From contig NC_033621.1 in the NCBI RefSeq assembly GCF_001540865.1, forward strand, positions 23,419,826-23,483,825: a stretch of 64,000 nt of DNA, written 5' to 3'. This document shows, piece after piece, positions 1-12,079 of the stretch (positions within the stretch are counted from its first letter, which is position 1; every line of letters starts with the position of its first letter). This DNA comes from Ananas comosus (taxonomy: Eukaryota > Streptophyta > Magnoliopsida > Poales > Bromeliaceae). The notes under the pieces were generated by a model that made no database searches, was not told where the DNA came from, and saw nothing but the letters and a program-made list of their open reading frames with translations. The position numbers and the translations under genes were made by a program.

Positions 1-81
1 TTTAAAGTGTATCAAGTTAGTACCCCGTGGTTTCGCACTTTCTCACTTTAGTACCTTGTGGTTTAAAGTGTATCAAGTTTG
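1..81. repeat. MITE-type fragment cut by window edge
   Basis: The motif TTTAAAGTGTATCAAGTT occurs twice here, with spacers such as CTCACTTTAGTACC. The same words form the terminal inverted repeats of the complete element at 8201-8556. This is therefore a partial, rearranged member of that family, directly abutting the SMART element that starts at 82. Confidence 0.6.
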
Positions 82-351
82 TGAAACAACCGTTGTACTT
101 TAAAAATTTAAGCTGTTAGAGAACGGTGTTTAAACATTTTTATATTTAACACTCCCCCTCACGTCTGGGCTCGAGACTTTTTAATCGACCCATGACGTGG
201 GCTTGAAATAAATGGGAGAAAATTAATATGCTAAGAGCCTGGCGTGACTCCGATCTCAGTACCTCCTGCTCTGATACCATATGAAACAACCGTTGTACTC
301 TAAAAGCTTAAGCTGTTAGAGAACGGTGTTTAAACATTTTTATATTTAACA
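82..351 (-). mobile_element. SMART/TRIM miniature LTR retrotransposon
   Basis: Two 70-bp direct repeats (82-151 and 282-351) differ at only a few positions. Read on the minus strand each begins TGTTAAATATAAAAATG and ends GTTGTTTCA, so each has TG...CA ends. Between them lie 130 bp. On the minus strand these start with a primer-binding site (TGGTATCAGAGCAGG, complementary to the 3' end of initiator tRNA-Met, about 265-279) and end in a purine tract (GAGGGGGAG) just before the second LTR. There is no coding capacity. This is the layout of SMART/TRIM elements known from grasses. I see no clear target-site duplication. A diverged partial copy lies at 54126-54325. Confidence 0.8.
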
Positions 352-2424
352 TTTATGTTTCAAAAAATTTAGACATATTATTGTTGGCCTCATTACTTGT
401 CTCTGTTAAAGGTTGGGGGTACAATTCTCAAATTCAAATTCACATTGGGTTTGAATCTGACCTTATGGTAAATGCTCAAACACCTAACCACTAAACCAAG
501 AGTGATTTGGCAGTGGATAATATCATCTGAAAATGGTTTTAATAACATAACATGTTTAATTAATGGTTTTAATGATCTCAGTTGTCTTAAATAGAACCAT
601 GATTGGGGAGGAAATTAGAAGGTTCCATAAAACAATTCATAATACTGCATCATAACAATTCAAACTGGATCGTCATTATATGTTTAAGTGTAGGTAGCCC
701 GCTTTTAGAAATAGACTTAGTTAGAAATGTGAATCAACTAGGATTCAAACTCGGGATCTCGGGTACCAACCACCAAGTGAATTGTTATAGCAGCATTATT
801 ACTCCGTCGAATGTCACACAAAATTATAAAGAGAGAGATGAAAAATGAGTTATATCTTCTCCAACATAGGCAAAAAAAAAAAAAAAATCCCTGCCCCATC
901 CAATGGTTTGCCCTCAGTTCCATCAAATACTATAATCTTCAACATACCGAAAGTTACAATATTTTTTTTGGACATATATTACATTTAAAATAATTAAATT
1001 AAAAATATATTACTTTGATCTTTCCTTTCTTTTACCATCTAAAGCTACATGGCCTAAAATTATTCTCTCTAGACATGTAGTAAAGTTTCCACTCAAGAAG
1101 CTTTAAGAATACCCAAGAACCAATAAGTTCACTAGTAGTGCATGCATTTATCAAAAGTGCTTGTTCCAAAGTGGCTTTTCACTTTTTCAGAAGTGGGTCT
1201 GCATCTTTTGCTGAATCAAGTTAAGTTTGTTCTGAGGATTTGTGAAAGCATGAAAGCTACTAGTCTAGTTGACCAACTTTTTCTCCTTCAAATGTTACTA
1301 GTTCTTTTCCTCTGAGAGGTAATATAGTTGACATGTAGACAACCTTTTTGGTCTTGTGCTTAGTGCCAGAGTTTCTGATGTTTATCCATCTGAACATCTG
1401 AGGCCTCAGGTATTTGAAAGGTCTTTCCTTTCTTTCTTTCTTTCTTTCTTTATTATTTTTTTTTTTTTTCAAATCTAATAGTGTCTACAATTATTTGCAA
1501 AATTAATTCTCTCTTGATGCATCACCATCACTTCAATTAAATGGACAACTTACTGATAGTATGATGAACGTGATAAGTAATTCGGCGTATTTAAGAAACA
1601 GTGAATCACTTTGTTGTGTTTGAAATTTTAGTCCGAAAAGAGGTCCAATATGGCGCCCGGCCACGTGGTAAGCGATAAAGATCCATTCTACAAATAAAGC
1701 ATACAATAAGTAGATATGAAAAATTGAGATCATAATTCTATATCTTCTCTCAAAGCATGGATAAAATTTTCGATTACTCCTTATCATCATCACCTAACCT
1801 AAGTCCACACTTCAATTATTTATTGTCATCATCACCTATGTCCACACTTTCAACTTTATCTTTCTCGTCATCATACTTGATTGGAAATTAAGACATGATT
1901 CCTACCACATGAAGCCTCAGAAACCTGCCATTTAAAACATGAATGTGTACCATATTGTCACACCACTTTCTTCCTTGGCTGTTATGTGGAAGGTGAAGAA
2001 AAGGCATAACTGTCCAAACAAAGCAAAACTTTTAGGAATTGTAGAAATGTTCCAAAATTTCTTTTAAATTAGGACTTTTATGAAAGGAAAATGTTTGTTT
2101 CAGAGGGGCGGAGATAGTTGTGAAAAATGATTACAAACTTCACTGAAGATTAGTGAAGAGGGAGGTAGATCACTAACCCATCAGCTACATATTCCGTCAG
2201 AACCAAAATATGGAAGTTGAGAACCACAAAGAATTACAGGGCATCTTTATGTCGGTATTTACATTCATAAAAGCATTAGGGTTTTCATCTGATCAGTGCA
2301 CGCGAAACAATCCACAGCATGTCAAAGTCCATTACAGTACATTGCTTACACTATTTTGAACTTCCAACAAATGAGTCAAACTGAAACAAGCAACAAAAAT
2401 ATGGGTCAGATTGCAGTCATCACT
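352..2424. other. Intergenic spacer downstream of fimbrin
   Basis: AT-rich DNA without a supportable gene; the short reading frames here are low-complexity. It holds the SINE relic at 690-790 and a TTTC/T-rich tract near 1420-1470. The fimbrin 3' UTR presumably occupies the last few hundred bases before 2424. Confidence 0.6.
690..790 (-). mobile_element. Degenerate SINE copy
   Basis: The minus strand reads GAGTTTGAATCCTAGTTGAT, then CACATTTCTAACTAAGTCTA and a GCGGGCTACCT end. The SINE at 46460-46629 has the same order: GTTCGAATCCTAGTTGATTT, ACATTTCTAGCTAAGTTTAT and GTGCTACCTTTCTC. The tRNA-like head is eroded and no A tail remains, so this is an old copy. Confidence 0.65.
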
Positions 2425-5400
2425 TCATCTGCTTCCGCCGTCATCTGTAGACGACTCGGATGCGGAGTCATCTAACGTCGAATTCGAGATTGTTTCAGAT
2501 GAGCTCCCATTTTCGCCATCAGACGCCACAAATCTTTCTTCATTTGTCGGCCTTTTCAAGTGCCAGTACATGATGGTTGCTGTTAGCGTAAGTATCATCT
2601 TTTGGTTCACCTGCGTAATCATCGCTGAAACTAAGGTTTTCTGTAATATCTAATTCATAATAGCTATGAAAGCAAAAAAAAAATAAAAATAAAAAAAGAA
2701 AAAAAAAGAGTTTCTTGGAAAGGAAATTGCTTTTCTCGATTCCGATTGACCAGATTACCTCCAAAATGTCTTCCGGAAGCAAAAATATGGAGCAACCAAG
2801 CTTCCTTGCTACTGAGATAATATAAGAAGCGTTCATCTTTTTCTCTTCATCTGTACAAAATAGCATGTTATTTTTCAGTTAGCAAATCACTTTCGAAGAG
2901 GTATAGTTTGGTTTGTAGAAGGTATACTACTACTAAAAAGGACACTTCACATTATAAAATAGCATGACCGATGCACAGAATGTGTAAATGTTAGCTTTTC
3001 GCTCTTTAATCATATGAAAAGATATTTCAGGTAAAATATCTTAATCATGTGAAATATCTTTCAGATATGAATGTATTGTTTCTCCTGACGAAAAATCTGT
3101 GAGAGGGAGCTCAAGCTCTTTATTGAGTCTCTTTAAAAGCCAATTTCCTTTACCTTTCTCTCCTTTAGTTACAAGGCTACAGTTCACAACTCGAGGCTCC
3201 ACAGCACTGAGCAAATCGAGAAAAAAAATCCCACTAGAGAGGCTTCTATCCTGGAAACAGCTTGGAAAACCATGTCAAGTCAAAGCAAAACAAGCTTACA
3301 GAAAAGATGCAAGATACGCAGAAGAAAATTTGCCAACGAAATAATTGGAAAAAAACATAAAGCATCAGCAATTGGCTGGATTCTGTCTTACTAGCACGAG
3401 GGAGTTAGCAACTCTTAATAAGCATGAAATTGAGTGAAAAATAATGCATAATTAGAAACATTCAGTTACACTATGCTTAAAGTGATGGAAATTATTAAAC
3501 TAGATCCTCTTTGTCGACAGGATAACTGATCAGAGAGTTAGTCATATGGACAATTCGAAGGGAAAAAGTTAATCAATAACTTGAACAGTCTTACTATCAA
3601 CTGCCACAAGAACTAATATGGAAACATATCATACCTTAAAACTGTCCATTCGAGAGTGCTTTCCAGAGCTCTTTACTTTACTGTTGGCCCAGCTCAATAT
3701 GTCTGCGTCCGTTATCTCTTTCTCATGGGAATGAAATCTCAGGTTTTTAAGAAGTTGCAGGATATTATACCGCATCAGTTGCCACAGAAAAGCTGAAAAA
3801 ATGTTTACAAGAATTAGCTGAGAAAAGCTGGAAATCGATAAGGCAATGCCCAAGAGCAAAAGACTCACCCAGGATTAGTTTCTTATTTCCTTGCACAATA
3901 TCATTCCCGGCAACATTAACCAAGGAAAACTTCAGCTGTTTCCCAATTTTCACAACTTGGTTACAGTTTTCCACTTTTCTAAATGGCATCTTGATTGGGG
4001 GTTTATTCGCGATCTTCCAGTTAACTATTCCAGGAGCTACCTTATCGATAGCCTCTAGGAGAATCCATCTGTAATTTCAAATAGTTATATCGACATATAG
4101 TAGATTTAACATCAGTTACATTCCAATTGCAGCGTATCAGCAGAAAAAACAAAAATACTAAATCCCATAATATACCCATTTCTAAGATCTTCAAATACAT
4201 TGTTAATATAGGTTGAAATTCCAAGACTGTTGAGCCATAGTCGAAAGGCTCTTTCATCCCTTGAAACTTGTGCATCGTCAAGTGATGTTTCCAGAAAAGA
4301 TACTTGTTTCATTTGCGCTGATAATCCATTCCTGTATATGATGTTTTAGTTATAGCCAGTTGCAACTTGTTAAAGATGTTTAGTGCAAGTGTAATACAAA
4401 GATGGAGCAAAGGAAAATGACATGAAATAAGAAGCCATGTTCACAAGACTGGTATGATTCAAATAGAAACAATCAAGGAGAAAGAGAACTAAGAATTTTG
4501 GTCCGGTGGTTGAACCCAACCACGTTGCTACTACTGTTAGTCAGGTCAATATTATACATCCCATGATGGGCAGTAGTCCCAACAGTAGCTGCATAGGTTA
4601 CAACATAGAGCAAATTAACCAAAAAACAAGGCAATTATGCAGTACATCATAATAATCACCTGTTATAGAATAATATGCTTCATATGTAGACCAGAGACAT
4701 TTTAAGCATGAAAAAGAAACCATGCAGTTACACAATATGTTTTGTCAAGCAGAATTTATCATGAGAGCAAAAAGAGACCTACACCAACATGAGAGAAAGT
4801 AGTGAGGAAAATACATAATAGCACTAGAATTTGACAAAGGATCTTACTCAACACAGTGATGGATGGACCATAAAGTTGCGTCTAATGAACCTAAGCAGCT
4901 GTGAAGAGAAGCTTCGTTGATTTCACTACTTAATTAGCAATTGCTTATTATTTACAACCAGTTAAGAAACTTATTCCTGGATCATTTTCATGTAGATTGT
5001 AATACCCTTGTAGACTCCAAGCACTGGATAAAAGGCTTCTCTAAAAAGGAAAAGGGCAGCAAAGTGATGTTTATATCCAAATTTTTTACTGAAAATACAA
5101 GCATAATCAAAATGAGCTGATGAGAAGTTAGCTAACGGCACACACCTTTTCTGAAATATATGAGCAACAAAGGCAAGATTGAGATTTGGCAAGCCGTCAA
5201 CAATATCTCTTGGGGTCAGATATCTTTTGCAGCCCATCCTATCTGCATGTTCAAGAACTAACTTTGCCCTTGCAAGAAGATCTTTCACATCCATGGGAGA
5301 TGGTTTACTAGCATGTTCAGGTGCCAGAACATTGAGCAGACAAGAATAAGCCTCTGAATCCTGCAATTCCAGTGAGGTAATAACTGAAAGGTAAATTGAA

Positions 5401-7856
5401 TCCCTTTGGAACAATTAGAAAGTCTTAATGTTTTCTGTGGCAAAGTTTGTATAGTTTTGATGTCTAGATATTCTAAAAGCTGTTGAAAAAGCTGTCGAAA
5501 ATGATTGACAACAGGGTTCCTCAATATAAGATAGAGGCAAAAGCAAGTTACTGTAAATGCAACCTAAAGCAATACTACAGGAGAGGAGCAAAAGGATTTA
5601 TTTTTCGAGCCTCTCGTGAAGGCATGCCATTTACACTGAAATTACAATTGTGATATAATAAGTTTCAACCACATATCATTTCCAAAATTAGATACGTATT
5701 TGTCTATCAATTTTGGTCTTGTTAAACCTACCTCGATTAAAGTGACCTCAAGCGCTTGTGTGCAACCGACGATTACACAGAATTCCTTCCCCGTGTATAT
5801 TGATAAATCATTACATTTAAGCCCCAAAAATAGCTCTATAAATGTGTCTGGTCAGCACCATCATGTACAGGAAGTAAAATTTCACTAAAGAAATTAACAA
5901 ACAGGCATATATAGTAAGGCAAACTACAGGAAACTTTGGAGTAAATTGTCAACTTATATGATCTACATTTGGAATATGTGTTTGCTATATCAGCAACATA
6001 AAGAATCACTTAAACAAAGAAGTAAAATTTTCTAAAGTTGAACTAAGCAACAAGACTGTATCCATTAATGACTGGGCACTTGTGCTGATGCACAGGGCAT
6101 GATGGACACACCTCCATCTCACGACACAGAAAACCTCGAAATTACCTACCTTCACATCTGATGAGAAATTCGTTACGAGCCTCCGCAAGCCACCTTTCTT
6201 CAGTTGAAAGTTCATCCACCTGAGTAAAATCTTTTCGGGAGATAAGCTCAGCAACTCCTCAACATCCTACAATTTTTTATTTTAATACATTATGTTTCAA
6301 CTTCTAAACTACAACAAGCATGAAACTTCTAAAGAGACAGGTAGAGAATATAGGACTTTACCTTGCTATCACCAACCAATTCAACTAATTGAGGCGTTTT
6401 CTTCAGGTTAACATCTGCCAAAAGTTGTATCTGATATTGGCATTAGAAGAGAGGGGGTTAGTAGCTTTTTCTTAATATACATAATGCAAGGATATGAGAA
6501 AGATATTTCAGCAGCCGAATTTTGACGATTATCCCTATAAATGAAACCTTTATAGACGCCCCATTGGCATTCACAAATATATAACGAGAATTAAGTAACA
6601 TAACGAAAGGACTACGACATACCTTAATAATTTGAGATATCAACCCAAGGACAAGATGAGGCTGCAAGAATAGATTGTAAAACTCAAAATGTTGTAATAG
6701 GAACAAGAAGGCGATGATATTCAACAACAACATTCCACATGCCTCGGAATCAATACTGTTATATCGACAAACGGAGGAGGAAGCTAACAATGATACAATA
6801 CGACAATTGCAATATAACAGGAGTTTATACACAGCTCGACAACAATCATAAGGAAATGCGCGCTGAGATGATTTCAATTAGTGAATACTTACCCTCCCTT
6901 CAGCTAGATCTTGTGTGCCGATATTGACCAGCGTACACCCGATCGCCTTAGCTGAGTTAAGGCACAGCGTATGGTTCTCGTTCTTCTCCCATGGGTTCAG
7001 CACTCTCTTTGTGTTGATCGCCCGCTCGTCGATGGTCCCCGGAACAGCCACATTGATGAGTTTACTTCGCAATCGAGAACCACCCTTAGATACCACCTTA
7101 TTTAAAGCAAGCAAAATAAAGAGGCTAAAGCTGAAGCTAAAGATTCATTTACCATAGAAGGACACCATCCTTTGAGATCTCGAAGAGATCATTGGTCATG
7201 GGATCGATAGGAAGATACTTCTTAAGAAACGCATCTTCGCCGAGATAGTTATTGATATGGTTTACATAAGAGGCCTTTTCCGACTCACTGATGGTGTGGA
7301 GCAGAGTCGTCGTCGCGGCCTTGAGGAAGGCCGACGACGAGCTCTTCGCGCCGATCCGGCCCTGCATCTTCAAATAAACCTGCAATTCTCAATCCAAATC
7401 CAAGTCAACAACACAACACCAAACTTTGGAAAATGGGTGTTTTACCCAAATTGGAGAAAGGAGATGAAACAGACCCGCAGGAAGAGCTCGAAATCGACGG
7501 CGTCGTCGAGATTGGAGTGAGACTCTCTGATAAAACAATCCCTCTCGTCCTCCGTGAGGCCGTCGCCGACGATCTTCAATCCGGACATCGCAGACGCAAG
7601 GTCGCGGAGCTTCAGACCGCCGTCGGCTTTGCTACTACCGTGATCTTTCATCGACGTAAACTAATTATAGGAAGAACCATCATATATAATGTAGTAAAGT
7701 TGAAAAAGTGAGAATAAAAATAACTTAATGAGAAAAAATGGAGATTGTTATTATTATTGTTATTATGACCTTGGATTTGAGGGAGCGGAGCTCTACTTGG
7801 GTGAACTGGTTCTGGAGCCAAGGATCTGAGACCAAAACGCCCACAAAACCAGCCAT
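2425..7856 (-). CDS. FIM: Fimbrin (plastin), actin-bundling protein
   Basis: Plant fimbrin cross-links actin filaments into bundles in the cytoplasm. Exons (minus strand, in order): 7856-7770, 7660-7475, 7379-7153, 7064-6893, 6661-6623, 6430-6362, 6266-6150, 5360-5146, 4331-4176, 4068-3869, 3792-3635, 3250-3154, 2850-2759, 2610-2425. All junctions are GT-AG, and the sum is 2001 nt, giving 666 aa, the usual plant fimbrin length. The start [20 protein letters not shown] is the family N-terminus. A degenerate EF-hand-like N-terminal region is followed by four calponin-homology domains. Family signatures include [42 protein letters not shown] and [11 protein letters not shown]. The tail is Ser/Asp-rich ([20 protein letters not shown]), as in isoforms with variable C-termini. 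No disruption is visible. I cannot assign an isoform number. Confidence 0.95.
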
Positions 7857-8007
7857 TTTTTGGGGTTCCTGTGTGTTGAGATCCCAGAAGGGATCTCTCT
7901 TGCTTCTTTTTTTTTTCCTTCTCTTTGCTAGGGTTTGTGATGGAGCTGGTTGGTGAGCTTCTTCTCTTGATCTTGTGGGGGACTGCTACAATGGAAATGT
8001 GGGGGTG

Positions 8008-8008
<1 letters not shown>

Positions 8009-8034
<26 letters not shown>
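8009..8034. repeat. (GA)n microsatellite in fimbrin 5' leader/promoter
   Basis: About thirteen GA units lie 150-180 bp upstream of the fimbrin start codon. On the coding strand this is a CT tract, a common feature of plant core promoters and 5' UTRs. No clear TATA box was identified. Confidence 0.7.
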
Positions 8035-8039
<5 letters not shown>

Positions 8040-8200
8040 AGAGAGAAAGATTGAAGGGGAGTGGGGCTTCTCTGCAGCTCAGAGTGTGTGTAAAGTAGGG
8101 GAATTTTTGCTTGTACTTGGTGTACACACGTAAATTTCATGCACCTTACTTGTTGTAGTAGAAAACTTGAAATCAATATATAATTTGTTGAATATATTTT

Positions 8201-8556
8201 AGGATAAATTTCAAATAGCACTCCTATGATTTCACATTTTCTCACTTTAATAACTTGCGGTTTAAAGTGTATCAAGTTAGTGTACCGTAGTTTCATTTTT
8301 ATTTTTTCATCAGCTTTTTCGTTAGTATTTCATTAAATTATATGCAAAAAATTCAAATATCTCACCTAGGTTTATCGAATATTTACTTTAATACTTTTTA
8401 GTTTTAACTTTATCACTGATTTAAAAAAAAAATAGTAAAATTAATAATAAAAAAATAAAAATAAAATCACAGGGTACTAAATTGATACACTTTAAACCAC
8501 ATGATACTAAAATGCGAAAATGTGAAATCACAATAATAGTATTTGAAGTTTTTCCT
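8201..8556. mobile_element. MITE with ~90-bp inverted termini and 7-bp TSD
   Basis: The left end (AGGATAAATTTCAAATAGCA) and the reverse complement of the right end (AGGAAAAACTTCAAATACTA) begin inverted repeats of about 90 bp. Both include GATTTCACATTTTC and GGTTTAAAGTGTATCAA. The element is flanked by the direct repeat ATATTTT (8194-8200 and 8557-8563). It is 356 bp long and non-coding. Words from this family recur at 1-81. Confidence 0.85.
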
Positions 8557-8563
8557 ATATTTT

Positions 8564-10039
8564 ATAACATGCGAATTTCTTATGTATAAAATAATCACCT
8601 TTTTTGAATGTCTATTCATCGCAAATTTTTAGCATGCCATTTTATATTTTCATTTTTTAAGACTAATGAACGCTTGAATGCTAGAGCAAGAGAATTTTCG
8701 AAAGAATGATTTTTACATATAAACCGTACATATTATATTTTAGTTTTGAATTTTAAAATCCTATTCGTTATTTTATTTGCATGAGAAAAAATATTAAAAA
8801 AATAACTTTCTCTCCTACAATTTTGATTAAAAAATAAAGGATAAATTAAAGTTTCCTTTCAGTCCCTGCACTTTTGAGGAGAAAAAATTTGATGGTTTTA
8901 GAAGATCATTTTTTTTTTCTTTGATTTTCTTTTTTTTCCTTTCCCCATTCAATTGAGCTGATAATGCGGTGCATTAGATTTGTGGATACACCGGGTGCAG
9001 GGAATAGTTTCTCGGGCAACGGAAAGCAGCAGAAACGTACGAAGAAAAGGCTCCGTGAGAATTTTCAAATTTAGGCCGTTCAATTAATTTACTCTCGTTT
9101 CGTAATGTAAGTGGGAATCGATTGGGAAACGAGAAACGTATAAATTCCAAAAATCCTACTCTGTATCGTTTCCCAAATGTCAATATATTTTGTTGCTTTA
9201 CATCGCTGATCGCTGGGTACAAGCGCGCAGGGGAAACGGGAAACGTCGAAGATTTGAATCGAGTTTCTCATTCAAATTAGTGGGAAAGTGACGGTTAAAA
9301 CTATTTTAGCTTCTCCATCATTTCAGGAGCTGATCCCTCAGGCCCACTTGGCCCACTATTAATTTTTTTTTTATAATTTAAAATATATAATTTTATATTG
9401 AGAAGTTTAAATATTATTTTGATTGTTTTATACATTTATCAGAACATATAAAATTATGAGTTTGAATCCTAAAAATTCTAATTCTTCCAAATTGATATTT
9501 TGAACCTCGTAAAGGACTCCAATCCAGAAAATAAATTTTCAAAATACAAACTAAACGGATGAAAAATACTTTTTTAGCCAATAAAAAAAACCACCTGGAA
9601 TATTTTTTAAGCACTCAAGCAACTCCCGAAAAAAAGTGTTGGACGTAAAATATTAAAACAAGCTTACATTTTTAAATGTTCATAGTATTTTCTTTCAAAA
9701 AGTGTTATGGCATCATATTTTTAAATTTTTCGCAGCATATTTTCTGTTAGATCTCAAGGAAAGCCAAATTAACTACAAGCAGTTTCAAGGCATTTAATCA
9801 ACAAAAAATTCATCATCAATAACCCACTTATTTGGTACTATGGCCTGCTTTTTACAGCACAACAGGACTATGACAAACATATACATGTAGTCTTTTTAAT
9901 TACTAGACTAGAATCTAAAAGCAAATCTTTCTCACAGTGAAGTTACATAAACACGGTAAGAAAAGAAAAATCAAACATTCTTCATCTATCTCATATTTCC
10001 GCGAGCAGAGAAAATCCCGCGAATTCAAACTTCGCAGAT
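8564..10039. other. AT-rich intergenic spacer
   Basis: No gene can be supported. The stretch is A/T-rich with poly-T runs near 8909-8937. At 9095-9250 variants of GGGAAACG recur around GAAACGTATAAATTC, suggesting a small decayed repeat. Nothing else recognisable was seen. Confidence 0.5.
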
Positions 10040-10659
10040 GGCTAAATTACAAAAAATCCTCCAGTAATAATCCGTTTTTTTACTTTTCTTCCCCGACATT
10101 TAAAAGCCTATACTTTTCTCCACTGTAAAATAAAAAATATTCACATGAAAGTTACGGTGTGTAAAATGACCATTTTGTCTCTCGTCATTGTCGTCTTCTT
10201 CCCGATCTTCCTCAGCCGCTCCTTCGTTCAGCCGCGATTTTCACCTCAATCGGCCGCGATTTCTCTCTATTTCCTTCTCCACCTGCTCCCCTTCTCCTCC
10301 TGCACCCTCGCCGTCCTCGATTTCGGCGACAGTAGGAGAAAACCGAGGTGGGCGACAGTAGGAGAAGGGCAAAGAAGGCGAAGGCGAGGCGGCGGAGGAC
10401 GGCGAAGGCGAGGCGGCGGGGGCGAGGCAGTGGAGGACAGCGAGGCGGCGGCGAGGTGGCGAGCCAGAGGGAGGCGAAGCAACAGGAAGATGACGGAGGG
10501 GTATTATCGACATAAAAATATATTTTTTAACGGAACCCTAACGGTAGAGGATAAAGTGCATATTTTTTATTTTACAGGAGGCAAAGTGTAGATTTTTAAA
10601 TGTCAGGAAGGAAAAGTAAAAAAACACATTATTACAAGAGGATTTTCTGTAATTTAGTC
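10040..10659. mobile_element. Non-autonomous DNA transposon, long TIRs, GC-rich core
   Basis: The left arm (GGCTAAATTACAAAAAATCC) and the reverse complement of the right arm (GACTAAATTACAGAAAATCC) begin inverted repeats of about 105 bp. Both contain TAATAAT, TTTTTTTACTTTTC, GACATTTAAAA and CTGTAAAATAAAAAATAT. The interior at about 10190-10500 is strikingly GC-rich, with repeated GGCGGCGGAGGACGGCGAAG-type units. It opens frames on both strands, including a hydrophobic one starting at 10145. I read these as by-products of the element. Long TIRs plus a GC-rich core recall Mutator-like or Pack-type elements. No clean target duplication was found. Confidence 0.7.
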
Positions 10660-10715
10660 TTTTTTTTTTTTTTTTCTGTGAATTGCAATGCAATTCATCT
10701 CTTCATCTACGTCGA

Positions 10716-12079
10716 TCATTTAACTCCGACAAGAAACTTCAAGAACCGAAGATTATCGCTTGCTCCGATTAGATCGAACGGGTCGCTCAAAGAGATAGGC
10801 GGCTCTACTCCGGTGAAGACGAGAAGCGCTCGGAGTTCCGCGGCACATGATGAGTGTAAAGTATCACTGTATCCCAGTATAGTTCGCAAAGCCTCAATTT
10901 GGTCCCATATCACTTCCTCACTGTACAGTAACTGCAGGACAAAGTCATAAGTTTAGAACAACCTGATTGTCGCGGAAACAATGATTGATGTAACTTTAGA
11001 TATGGATAGCAATTATGTGAAAAAAGATAAAATGTACTAATTAAGTGAGATATGATATAGCTCTCAAACACAAAATTGGCACCAATCTATATAGGATATG
11101 CTGAATACTGGAAAGTAGAAAGATGTTGTTGAGTATCAGTTATTCACCACATTAAAATACCAAAAAACTCACTAGATACATAGATAAACTACGAAAAGTT
11201 TATTTATTTATTTATTTATACACTATATGTCATAAACGATTGATCAGATCGTCTTTTCTCAGTAGTTTTTTTTTTTTTTTTTTTTTTTTTTTCTTTATGT
11301 TTTTGTATTTGCCCAAAATATATGGGCAAAATGTACGCAAGGTACAATCAGTATTTTGCAAAGAAAACACTAGTTGTTACAGCATGGGCAAAATGTATGG
11401 ATTGTCTCCTTATTATACGTACGGATATTTTGACTCTGCCATAATTTTTCTAACTTAAATACTTTTGTCCGTGATAATCTCATTCCAGACGAATAATTTA
11501 GAAACAGCGTATCATTAGCAATTAGCATATTACTACTCATCTACCAATTTTTTACATAATCTTTTACTAAAAAGTTGCATATAAAATAAAATATTCGTAT
11601 ACAACATATATGCAAATAACTTATATTTGAAGACACAAAAAAAAAAGAAAAAGAAAGAAGCAGTGAATTGAGGGAACCTCGTCATCTTCATCCGACGTGT
11701 ACGGATCGAAGCCGAACCGAGGGTGTTCGATCGATCGACCGCTTTGGTAAAGATAAGGAGAAGAAGAGGGGAGGAGGGCGCGGATGAGGCGGTGGGTGCA
11801 GGCGAGGGCGGCGAGGCAGGCGGCGAAGGGGAGGGAGAGGGCGATGCCGACGGCCGAGAGCGCCAGCGCCGGCGGCACCACCGCTGGCGCCGCCGCCACG
11901 GCCGCTCCCGCCACCGCCGCCTTCTTCAACCTGCTCCACCCCCTCTCCTTCTCATCTACTTCTTCGACTAATTCCCCAACTCCCTCTTCTTCTTCTTCTT
12001 CAAATTGCTCTTCGTCTTTAAATTTATTTGCGGATTTTAGATCGGAGTTTTGCGAGTAGGGGGCGATTTTGGGATCCAT
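10716..12079 (-). CDS. Uncharacterised plant protein with hydrophobic core
   Basis: Two exons (12079-11678 and 10931-10716) join in phase to give 205 aa. I do not recognise a named family. The start MDPKIAPYSQ is followed by a strongly acidic tract (about residues 23-40, runs of Glu). WSRLKKAAVAGAAVAAAPAV then leads into a long hydrophobic stretch (about residues 50-95) that could form two membrane helices or a hairpin. A short basic/aromatic linker, an acidic TSDEDDE and the exon 2 tail (LLYSEEVIWDQIEALRTILG ... FLKFLVGVK) follow. Small-residue-rich helices suggest membrane association, by inference only. Exon phase and the conserved-looking C-terminus argue for a real gene. The transposon at 10040-10659 ends 57 bp beyond the stop. 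The donor is a weak GTTCCC. Confidence 0.7.

Noticed and set aside
5642..5827. Frame within fimbrin intron considered as an extra exon
   Set aside because: Fimbrin exons 7 and 8 join directly in phase and match the family without it; it contains no family motif.
10145..10591. 148-aa frame starting with a hydrophobic signal-like stretch
   Set aside because: Lies inside the inverted-repeat element at 10040-10659; the rest is Arg/Gly low-complexity from the GC-rich core with overlapping frames on the other strand.
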